Shown here: positions 23,710 through 30,388 of the stretch, piece after piece
Position numbering within the stretch: the first letter of the stretch is position 1
How the letters are laid out: the number at the start of each line of letters is the position of its first letter
Source: JBAYJY01 sp041664945
GTDB lineage: Bacteria > UBP15 > UBA6099
Direction of reading: 5' to 3'
Assembly: GCA_041664945.1 (NCBI GenBank)
Contig: JBAYJY010000021.1
Coordinates: 1 to 38,272, forward strand
Length of the DNA stretch: 38,272 bases
The notes under the pieces: generated by a model
Told to the model about the DNA's origin: nothing
Seen by the model: only the letters and a program-made list of their open reading frames with translations
The model's database searches: none
Translations under genes and position numbers: made by a program

Positions 23710-23736
23710 ATGCACAAAGCGTTTTCCTTTGTGCAT
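23710..23736 (-). repeat. REP-like hairpin, copy 2 (inverted)
   Basis: Same perfect ten-base stem as copy 1 with the reverse-complement loop (CGTTTTC), so the element is inverted relative to copies 1 and 3. Flank on its own strand reads GGCACCCGG, a variant of GGCGCCC. It ends one base before the predicted -35 of the RAYT gene. Confidence 0.85.
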
Positions 23737-23737
23737 G

Positions 23738-23765
23738 TTGCCTTCCCTTTCGTCCTGAATACAAT
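23738..23765 (+). promoter_or_regulatory. Predicted RAYT promoter abutting hairpin copy 2
   Basis: -35 TTGCCT (23738-23743), 16-base spacer, -10 TACAAT (23760-23765), seven bases before the ATG at 23773. Hairpin 2 ends at 23736, so a protein bound there would touch the -35 region. Confidence 0.5.
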
Positions 23766-23772
23766 ATCATTT

Positions 23773-24327
23773 ATGAGCAACTCTGCTCCAAACATAAAAA
23801 AACTGAAAAGATATAACCTGCCCAATCATATCCACGAACTTACTTTTTCCTGCCATAACAGACTCCCTTTGCTTGTCTCTGAAAGAACCTGCAACTATCT
23901 GGTCGAATCGATTATCAAGTCGTGTGAGAAATACAACTTTGCCGTTTTGGCTTATGTCTTCATGCCGACACATGTTCATTTGCTTGTGCATCCGAATAGC
24001 ATAATTTACTCGATTTCCGATTTTCTCAGGTCAGTTAAACAACCGGTTGCAAGAAAGGAAATATCATATTTGAAACGCAATGAATCCGATAAGCTGGAAC
24101 TTCTGTTGTCCGGCTGGGAAAGTCCAAAATATCATTTCTGGCTACGTGGAGGGGGATACGACAGGAATATTATTAAAGCTGTAACTTTGGAAAAATCAAT
24201 GAACTATATTCATGACAACCCGGTGAGAAAGGGTTTTGTGAAGAGAGCTTCAGACTGGAAGTGGTCAAGCTTTAATGATTGGTGGTTGAATGAAGAAGGA
24301 CAGATTCCTGTTGTAAAGAAGTTGTGA
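23773..24327 (+). CDS. REP-associated tyrosine transposase (RAYT), IS200-like Y1 family
   Basis: 184 residues. HUH motif His67-Val-His69 in MPTHVHLLVHP and the likely catalytic Tyr145 in MNYIHDNPVRKGF; FWLRGGGYDRNI and WKWSSFNDW are typical of the RAYT group. RAYTs are domesticated single-strand nickases that bind REP hairpins and probably spread them. Hairpin 2 lies 37 bases upstream and hairpin 3 nine bases downstream, in inverted orientation, as in REP-RAYT-REP units. The upstream frame is open to 23683 but only because it translates hairpin 2; the ATG at 23773 begins the conserved fold. AT-rich, intact. Confidence 0.88.
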   Translation: MSNSAPNIKKLKRYNLPNHIHELTFSCHNRLPLLVSERTCNYLVESIIKSCEKYNFAVLAYVFMPTHVHLLVHPNSIIYSISDFLRSVKQPVARKEISYLKRNESDKLELLLSGWESPKYHFWLRGGGYDRNIIKAVTLEKSMNYIHDNPVRKGFVKRASDWKWSSFNDWWLNEEGQIPVVKKL

Positions 24328-24336
24328 ATATTAAAC

Positions 24337-24363
24337 ATGCACAAAGGAAAACGCTTTGTGCAG
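24337..24363 (+). repeat. REP-like hairpin, copy 3
   Basis: AAACATGCACAAAGGAAAAC and on to CTTTGTGCA, identical to copy 1 except the last stem base (G for T), followed by GGGCGCCC. Direct orientation relative to copy 1. The 80 bases between it and the glycosyltransferase stop at 24444 hold nothing else I can support. Confidence 0.85.
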
Positions 24364-24443
24364 GGCGCCCGTCAGCCAATCATCTGAGTTTCAGGCACAA
24401 TCAGGAAAGAGAATATCGAACGAGAAACCGATAGCAATTTGAA

Positions 24444-25448
24444 TCAAAGACCCGGTTTTTTCAGCAGGTAATGCAAAAAAGTTTTATAGCAAAAGTAGCG
24501 CTGCAGTTCCTTCGTCGAAATAGATCTCATTCTTTTTATTCCCGGGCGGTGTTTCAGCGCGGCGAAAATGAACTTGAAGAACGGAACGCGAGGAAGCCTG
24601 TTCCTGCGTTTGACGCGCGCGACGAGATAGTAAAACAGAATCGCTGAATGGAACATGAGGATCGAGAGGAAGTGTTTTGCGATGATCGGGGCGGGCATGC
24701 TTTTAATCAGGACGCCGGTGAGGTGAATGTAGACTTCTTCCGTTCCGAGTTTGCTTTGCCTGCCCGAGGTGCTGCCGGAATAGCGGTGTCTGACGCGCGC
24801 GTCCGGAATGTAGAGGCACTTGTTGCCGGCGAGCAATGCGCGCAGGTTGAGGTCGGTGTCTTCATAGTAGGCGAAGAAATTTTCGTCGAACAGGCCGACG
24901 GTGTGAAAAAGCGACATTCTATAGATAGCGGCGGCGGCGCAGGGGCCGAACACCTCGCTGATTTTCGAGTATCGGCCGTCATCGGGTTCGTTGTGGCCGC
25001 GATTGAAGCTCATGCCCCAGGGGGAGTAAAGGTCGCCGGCGGAGTCTATCGTGCCGGGGTTGTCATAGAAAACGATTTTGCAGGCGCAGGACGAGGCGCT
25101 TTCGTTTTCGTTCATGGCATCGATAAGCTTTTCGAGCCAGTCCGGATCTGGGACGGCGTCGTTGTTGAGAAGGGCGACGAATTCAGTGTCGGATGCAAGT
25201 ATTCCGCGATTGACAGCGCGGCCGAACCCGACATTTTCCCGCAGTTCGATTAAATTGACCCATGAGAAATTTTCTTTTATGAAATCGGCGGAGCCGTCTG
25301 AGGAGCCGTTATCGACGACGGTCGTCGACGGGCAGCCCGCGGATTGAGCGGCAAGCGCGCCGAGGCACTCGGCGAGAAAGCGCTTCCCGTTCCAGTTGGG
25401 GATTACGACAGTGACCCGATCTGCGGCCGGCACGGCGGTTAACCTCAT
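24444..25448 (-). CDS. Glycosyltransferase family 2
   Basis: 334 residues. GT-A fold at about 10-230: VTVVIPNWNGKRFL, VVDNGSSDGS, ENVGFGRAVNRG, the metal-binding DxD-type LLNNDAVPD, and the acceptor/base region FFAYYEDTDLNLR. The set resembles rhamnosyltransferase-like GT2 enzymes that build surface polysaccharides. A hydrophobic segment (about 262-282, LSILMFHSAILFYYLVARV) and basic C-terminal region suggest membrane association. It lies 38 bases after pilT copy 2 on the same strand; pilin or pilus glycosylation is possible but only inference. Confidence 0.88.
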   Translation of the reverse strand: MRLTAVPAADRVTVVIPNWNGKRFLAECLGALAAQSAGCPSTTVVDNGSSDGSADFIKENFSWVNLIELRENVGFGRAVNRGILASDTEFVALLNNDAVPDPDWLEKLIDAMNENESASSCACKIVFYDNPGTIDSAGDLYSPWGMSFNRGHNEPDDGRYSKISEVFGPCAAAAIYRMSLFHTVGLFDENFFAYYEDTDLNLRALLAGNKCLYIPDARVRHRYSGSTSGRQSKLGTEEVYIHLTGVLIKSMPAPIIAKHFLSILMFHSAILFYYLVARVKRRNRLPRVPFFKFIFAALKHRPGIKRMRSISTKELQRYFCYKTFLHYLLKKPGL

Positions 25449-25486
25449 TGGCGGCGGAAGAGCCGCTTTTCATAGCTGATTCGGAA

Positions 25487-26575
25487 TTATGCCTGGCGTC
25501 GCGGCGGCGGTTTCTGAACGCCGGTGATTTGCTCCATAAGCTGGTCGCGGTCCATCGCTTTCGCGAGCGCGGCTTCCTTGGTGATGATGTTTTTCTTTAC
25601 AAGGTCGGCAAGATATTGTTCGAGAGTGACCATGCCGAGATTCTTCCCGGTTTGAATGTTGGCAGGAATCTGGTGGGTTTTTCCGTCGCGGATGAGATTG
25701 CGCATTGCGTTGGTCGGAACGAGTATTTCATAGGCGGCGATGCGGCCGCGACCGGCTGCGCGCGGGATAAGCGTCTGAGAGATGATGCCCTCGATGTTGC
25801 TCGAGACCTGCATGCGGATCTGCTGTTGTTGCTCGGGCGGGAAAACGTCGATGATGCGGTCGACCGTCTGAGCGGCGCCGGTAGTGTGCAGAGTGGCGAG
25901 CACGAGGTGTCCGGTTTCTGCGGTGGTGATCGCGGTGGAGATCGTTTCGAGGTCGCGCATTTCGCCGATCAGGACGACGTCCGGGTCCTGGCGCAGCGCG
26001 CTCTTGAGCGCCTGGCTGAACGAACCGGTGTCAGTGCCGACCTGCCGCTGGTTGACGAGGCTCTTTTTATTTTTATGAACGAACTCGATCGGGTCTTCGA
26101 TTGTGATGATATGTTCCTCTCGCGAGGAGTTGATGTAGTCGACCATGGAGGCGAGTGTTGTGGATTTTCCGGAGCCTGTGGGGCCGGTGACGAGGACGAG
26201 GCCGCGCGGCCTGTCGCAGAACGTTTTGATGATGGCCGGCAGGCTGAGTTCTTCCATGGTGCGCAGCTTGGTTGGAATAACGCGCAGTACGGCGGCCTTC
26301 GTGCCGCGCTGCCTGAACACATTGACGCGGAAGCGCGCCTTTTCGCTGAATTCGTATGCGAAATCCGTTTCCCAGTCCTCGGCGTACTTGCCGACGTGCG
26401 CCGGGTCGAGCATGCTGTCGATCAGTCCTTCGACGAGTTCGGCTGTGAGCCGCGGAAGGCTCGTCTGAAAAACAATTTTGCCGTCGACGCGCAGCATCGG
26501 GTGGTTGCCGACTTTGATGTGCAGGTCCGACGCTTCGGATTTCAAAAGAATTTCGAGGAGTTCATTAATATGCAT
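25487..26575 (-). CDS. pilT: PilT-family type IV pilus retraction ATPase (copy 2)
   Basis: 362 residues. SEASDLHIKVGNHPMLRVDG, Walker A GPTGSGKS, Asp box (TIEDPIEF), Walker B DPDVVLIGEMRDLETI, His box (LATLHTTGA), and the retraction-associated C-terminal block NAMRNLIRDGKTHQI, close to the canonical AIRNLIRE. It is the most canonical PilT of the three. The ATG at 26575 is used rather than the longer frame to 26635, which would run back into copy 3; it follows the copy 3 stop by seven bases with AGAGG overlapping that stop. Ends PPPRRQA, a short basic tail. Confidence 0.92.
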   Translation of the reverse strand: MHINELLEILLKSEASDLHIKVGNHPMLRVDGKIVFQTSLPRLTAELVEGLIDSMLDPAHVGKYAEDWETDFAYEFSEKARFRVNVFRQRGTKAAVLRVIPTKLRTMEELSLPAIIKTFCDRPRGLVLVTGPTGSGKSTTLASMVDYINSSREEHIITIEDPIEFVHKNKKSLVNQRQVGTDTGSFSQALKSALRQDPDVVLIGEMRDLETISTAITTAETGHLVLATLHTTGAAQTVDRIIDVFPPEQQQQIRMQVSSNIEGIISQTLIPRAAGRGRIAAYEILVPTNAMRNLIRDGKTHQIPANIQTGKNLGMVTLEQYLADLVKKNIITKEAALAKAMDRDQLMEQITGVQKPPPRRQA

Positions 26576-26582
26576 GTGTTGT

Positions 26583-27689
26583 TTAGCCTCTGCCGATGAG
26601 TTTATTGAATTCGACCGGGTACTGGCATTTCGCAAGCGCGTCCTCGTATTTGATGTGCCGCTTGATGTAGAGATCGGCGAGGTGCTGGTCGAGCGAGTTC
26701 ATGCCGAGCTCCCTGCCGGCCTGAATGGCCTGATGGATCATGAAGACCTTGTTTTCGCGGATGAGGCTGGCGATGGCCGAGGTGATGACCATGATTTCGT
26801 ATGCGACGATGCGGCCTTTGTGGTGCGCCATCGGGACAAGCGTTTGGGATACGACGCTCTGGAGAACGACCGAGAGCTGCATGCGTATCTGCTGCTGCTG
26901 GTGAGGCGGGAAAACGTCGATGATGCGGTTGATTGTGGGCACCGCGCCGGTTGTGTGCAGGGTAGCGAAGACGAGGTGTCCGGTTTCTGCGGTTGTGATG
27001 GCCATCGAGATTGTTTCGAGAGTTCGCAGCTCGCCGACGAGAATGACGTCGGGGTCCTCGCGGAGAGCGGAGCGGAGAGCGCGGTCGAACGAGCGGGTGT
27101 CCTGCCCGACTTCGCGCTGGCAGACCGAGCAGCTCTTGTCGCGATGAAGGAACTCGATCGGGTCCTCGATAGTGAGAATGTGTTCGCTGCGGCTCTGGTT
27201 GATGTGGTCGATCATGGCGGCGAGCGTTGTGGATTTGCCGGAGCCCGTGGGGCCGGTGACAAGGATGAGGCCTTTCGGACGGTCGGCGAGTTGTTCGAGA
27301 ATCGGCGGCAGGTTGAGGTCCTTCAACGTCTGAATTTTCAGCGGAATCGTGCGGAAAACAGCGCCCGTAAAATCGCTCTGCCGGAAGACGTTGACGCGGA
27401 ATCGCGAGACGCCCGGCAGGCTGTACGAAAGATCGCACTCGTTGGTTTCCTTAAAATCTCTGACGTGCCGCTCGTTCATAGCGGAGAAAACCATGGCTTC
27501 GAGTTGTTCCGGAGTGAGCAGGACGCGCGGATCGATCGGCCGCAATTTGCCGTCGACGCGGATGAATACGGGGCTCAGCGCCTTGAAATGGATATCCGAG
27601 CCGCCGTTTTCGGCCATGATTCTCAGATAGGCGTTCAGCCGTTCTTTAGGCGGAAGATTCAAGTCCGGCGTTAGTGACTGGATGCTCAT
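26583..27689 (-). CDS. pilT: PilT-family type IV pilus retraction ATPase (copy 3)
   Basis: 368 residues. ENGGSDIHFKALSPVFIRVDG, Walker A GPTGSGKS, Asp box (TIEDPIEF), Walker B DPDVILVGELRTLETI, where the usual GEMRD reads GELRT, and His box (FATLHTTGA). The C-terminal block reads SAIASLIRENKVFMI. About ten to fifteen residues longer at the N-terminus than copy 2. The ATG at 27689 has AAGGAAAAG before it; the frame is open to 27728 but without a better start. Probably co-transcribed with copy 2, and may form homo- or heterohexamers or a PilT/PilU-like pair with it. Confidence 0.9.
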   Translation of the reverse strand: MSIQSLTPDLNLPPKERLNAYLRIMAENGGSDIHFKALSPVFIRVDGKLRPIDPRVLLTPEQLEAMVFSAMNERHVRDFKETNECDLSYSLPGVSRFRVNVFRQSDFTGAVFRTIPLKIQTLKDLNLPPILEQLADRPKGLILVTGPTGSGKSTTLAAMIDHINQSRSEHILTIEDPIEFLHRDKSCSVCQREVGQDTRSFDRALRSALREDPDVILVGELRTLETISMAITTAETGHLVFATLHTTGAVPTINRIIDVFPPHQQQQIRMQLSVVLQSVVSQTLVPMAHHKGRIVAYEIMVITSAIASLIRENKVFMIHQAIQAGRELGMNSLDQHLADLYIKRHIKYEDALAKCQYPVEFNKLIGRG

Positions 27690-27777
27690 CGTTGTCTTTT
27701 CCTTGTTTAAAATTGCCTGCGGGCGCAAGCCCGTTTCGCCGCCAACGCGGCGCCGGCTGATAATATGTCCGGATTAT

Positions 27778-28476
27778 TCATCCGGGGGAAATTCTGTTTA
27801 AAACATCAATATAGTCCGCTTCGGTTCCGCGGAGCGCGCGGCGGAAGCGGTCCCGGTCGATCTTTTCAAACTCGTCGCTTCGCCAAAGGCGGCATGTGTC
27901 GGGCGTCAGCGCGCCGCAGATGCGCGTGCGGCCGTCCGAGTCGCGGCCGAATTCGACTCCGAAGTCGCTCAGCGTCAACCCTTTGTCCCTGAAAAAACGC
28001 TTCAGGATTTTGTTCGCAGTTATCGCCTTCGACTGCATTATCTTCACGTCGCCCTCGGAGAGTTCGGTTATGACCTCTCCCGCGGGATGAGTCCTGAGCG
28101 GATGCTTGTCGAGATTAAACTCCACGACGGGCATAGGCAGCGTTTCGCCCTCGGGAACGCCGAGTCTTTCGGCGAACCGGCCGGCGGCGACGTTGCGGCA
28201 TATCGTCACGACGGGAAAATGCTTTGTCGCGCTTATCTTCATCTCGCGGGCGCCGGAAACGCCGGCGAAGTGCGTGATCAGGCCGTTGCTTTCAAGCAAG
28301 TTGAAAAGGATCGCGGATATCTTGAGGCGGCGCTCGGGCTTTGATGGAGCCGCCGCCGCTTCCTCGCCGTCATACGTCACGGCCCCGTCCAAAAACTCGT
28401 ATATCAGAAGATTCGGGTCGTCGGTCCTGAAGACGCGCCTTCCCGGCCCTTCGTATATCTGAGCTCCCTTATTCAT
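27778..28476 (-). CDS. purC: PurC-like protein (SAICAR synthetase family) with an altered active site
   Basis: 232 residues, aligning almost without gaps to E. coli PurC, which joins CAIR and aspartate using ATP. Retained: Arg94 (CRNVAAG), the Glu of VEFGRD (E. coli Glu179), and TPDTCRLW with the Asp196 and Arg199 positions; DRDRFRRAL follows as usual. Changed: GKAK at 10-13 reads GPGR (Lys11 to Pro), Ser100 to Arg, Lys123 to Asp, Asp129 to Thr, Lys177 to Gly (DFGVEF), and GDEFSPD reads CGALTPD (Asp191 to Gly, Glu192 to Ala). These are ATP, Mg2+ or substrate ligands in E. coli. Yet it sits in a purE-purB-purC order with GGGGAGG before its ATG and no frameshift. Either a divergent enzyme or a non-catalytic relative. 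Confidence 0.8.
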   Translation of the reverse strand: MNKGAQIYEGPGRRVFRTDDPNLLIYEFLDGAVTYDGEEAAAAPSKPERRLKISAILFNLLESNGLITHFAGVSGAREMKISATKHFPVVTICRNVAAGRFAERLGVPEGETLPMPVVEFNLDKHPLRTHPAGEVITELSEGDVKIMQSKAITANKILKRFFRDKGLTLSDFGVEFGRDSDGRTRICGALTPDTCRLWRSDEFEKIDRDRFRRALRGTEADYIDVLNRISPG

Positions 28477-28499
28477 CCGGCCTCCCCATATACATCCGT

Positions 28500-29819
28500 T
28501 TACCGCTTCCTGGCGGCTTTTTTTACGGGCCCGAGAACGTTTTTATATATTGCGTCCACGTGGCGCAGGAAGTAGTCGACCTCGAAGCATTCGTCCAGTT
28601 CTTTTTTCTTAATCGCCGCTTTGACTTCCGGGTCCGCCGAGAGCAGCGACTTGAAATCGTTGTCGCCTTTCCAGACGTTCATAGCGTTGCGCTGCACGAT
28701 CGCGTAAGCCTGCTCGCGGGTCAGCCCCTTAGCGACGAGCGCGAGCATGACGCGCTGCGAAAAAATCAGGCCGCGCGTTTTGTTCAGATTCAGGAGCATC
28801 GTTTCCGGATAGACAAGCAGTTTGTCCAACAGATTTTTGAGGCGCACGAGCATGTAGTGCAGCAGAATGCAGGAGTCGGGAATGATGACGCGCTCGACCG
28901 AAGAGTGAGTGATGTCGCGTTCGTGCCAGAGAGCCATGTTCTCGAAGCCGGCGTGAGCGTTCGCGCGCAGAATGCGGGCGAGGCCGGCCAGCCGCTCCGC
29001 TGTGATCGGGTTGCGTTTGTGCGGCATAGCGGACGATCCCTTTTGGCCGGCCTTGAAGAATTCCTCCGCTTCGCGGATGTCGGTTCTCTGCAGGCCGCGA
29101 ACCTCGGTGGCGATCTTCTCGACAGTACCGCCGGTTATGGCGATCGCGCTCAGAAATTCCGCGTGCCGGTCCCGCTGAATGACCTGATTGGATATCGGCG
29201 CCGGGGCCAGGCCGAGATGCTTGCAGATGTCGCGCTCGATTTCCGGCGGCAGGTTCGAATACGTGCCGACCGCGCCGGAGATTTTGCCGACGGAGATCGT
29301 TTTGCGCGCGTGTTCGATCCGCTCCACGTTCCTCTGCATCTCGCAATACCACAGCAGCATCTTCATGCCGAACGTCATCGGTTCCGCGTGAATTCCGTGC
29401 GTGCGCCCCACCATGACAGTTTTCTTGTGTTCGAGCGCGCGCCGCTTCAGAATGACGATGATCTCTTTGATCTCGCCGATCAGCACGTCCGCCGATTCGC
29501 GCATCCGCAACGCCTGCGCCGTGTCCAGCACGTCGGACGACGTCATTCCCATGTGGATGAACCGCGAGTCCTTGCCGACGTTCTCTGCGACGTTCGTCAG
29601 AAACGCGATCACGTCGTGGTCCGTCGTTTTCTCGATCTCGTCTATGCGCTCGACGGTGAACGCCGCTTTTTTCTTGATAGTCGCGAGCGAAGCGGCAGGG
29701 ATTTTTCCCTTTGCGCGCCACGCCTCGCAAGCCGCTATTTCTACATCCAGCCATTTCCGGAATTTGTTTTCCTCGGACCAGATGTCGCCCATTGCCGCGT
29801 AAGTGTATCTTTCAATCAT
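28500..29819 (-). CDS. purB: Adenylosuccinate lyase
   Basis: 439 residues, fumarase/aspartase superfamily. Cleaves SAICAR to AICAR and adenylosuccinate to AMP, both releasing fumarate. Blocks: RYTYAAMGDIWSEENKFRKWLDVE at the N-terminus, MTSSDVLDTA, GRTHGIHAEPMTFG and the signature loop GSSAMPHKRNP that carries the catalytic Ser. AAGGA precedes the ATG. It lies five bases after purE and 23 bases before purC, so the three are one transcript. Confidence 0.95.
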   Translation of the reverse strand: MIERYTYAAMGDIWSEENKFRKWLDVEIAACEAWRAKGKIPAASLATIKKKAAFTVERIDEIEKTTDHDVIAFLTNVAENVGKDSRFIHMGMTSSDVLDTAQALRMRESADVLIGEIKEIIVILKRRALEHKKTVMVGRTHGIHAEPMTFGMKMLLWYCEMQRNVERIEHARKTISVGKISGAVGTYSNLPPEIERDICKHLGLAPAPISNQVIQRDRHAEFLSAIAITGGTVEKIATEVRGLQRTDIREAEEFFKAGQKGSSAMPHKRNPITAERLAGLARILRANAHAGFENMALWHERDITHSSVERVIIPDSCILLHYMLVRLKNLLDKLLVYPETMLLNLNKTRGLIFSQRVMLALVAKGLTREQAYAIVQRNAMNVWKGDNDFKSLLSADPEVKAAIKKKELDECFEVDYFLRHVDAIYKNVLGPVKKAARKR

Positions 29820-29824
29820 CGTCT

Positions 29825-30355
29825 TTATCCTTTTTCGAAGTAGTCTTTGTGGCCTTTAAGTTTGAGCCGTTTCGATTTTGCGATCACCGCATCCGCCTGT
29901 TTCGCGCGGAAGTCGGCATATTTTTTCCGAAGGCGCGCATCGCTCAGGGCGAGAATCTGAGCGGCGAGAAGCGCCGCATTCTTCGAGCCGCCGATGGCGA
30001 CCGTGGCGACCGGCATCCCGGCCGGCATCTGCGCGATCGAAAGAAGAGAATCCATGCCGAGCAGTTTCGAGTTCATCGGCACGCCGATCACCGGCAGCGA
30101 CGTCAGAGCCGCCACAACGCCCGGAAGATGCGCCGCGCCGCCGGCGGCGGCTATCACAATCCGCCCGCCGTCCCGCTCGAAATCCAGAACGGTTTTTTTC
30201 AGATAGTCGTGCGTCCGGTGCGCCGACGCTATAGTCGCGCTATAGGCGATCCCGAACGACTCCAGCGCGTCGAAGCAGGGCGCCAGTTCCTTCAGGTCGG
30301 AATCGCTGCCCATTATCACGGCGACAAGCGCTCCGCCATCGGTCTTCTTTGCCAT
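29825..30355 (-). CDS. purE: N5-carboxyaminoimidazole ribonucleotide mutase, class I PurE
   Basis: 176 residues. Converts N5-CAIR to CAIR in purine synthesis. MGSDSD (15-20), SAHRT with catalytic His46, AGGAAHLPG, GVPMNSKLLGMDSLLSI, QMPAGMPVATVAIG and NAALLA are all present, as in bacterial class I enzymes, which need PurK upstream in the pathway; purK is not in the window. AAGGAG precedes the ATG. It begins the purE-purB-purC run, 33 bases after the S55-like peptidase gene. Confidence 0.95.
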   Translation of the reverse strand: MAKKTDGGALVAVIMGSDSDLKELAPCFDALESFGIAYSATIASAHRTHDYLKKTVLDFERDGGRIVIAAAGGAAHLPGVVAALTSLPVIGVPMNSKLLGMDSLLSIAQMPAGMPVATVAIGGSKNAALLAAQILALSDARLRKKYADFRAKQADAVIAKSKRLKLKGHKDYFEKG

Positions 30356-30388
30356 GTAGCATCTCTCCTTCCGGTTGTAATGATCCGG

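Noticed and set aside
23683..23772. Longer start for the RAYT gene
   Set aside because: The extra residues are hairpin copy 2 translated; family similarity begins after the ATG at 23773.
23199..24363. CRISPR array
   Set aside because: Three widely spaced palindromes, one inverted, with genes between; no regular spacers and no cas genes.
25448..26599. Long plus-strand frame (383 codons) opposite pilT copy 2, and a similar one opposite copy 3
   Set aside because: Antisense shadow of GC-rich pilT genes; no recognisable domain, while the minus-strand frames carry full PilT motifs.
28560..29843. 427-codon plus-strand frame opposite purB
   Set aside because: Low-complexity Arg/Asp/Val-rich translation, typical of an antisense shadow; purB on the minus strand is complete.
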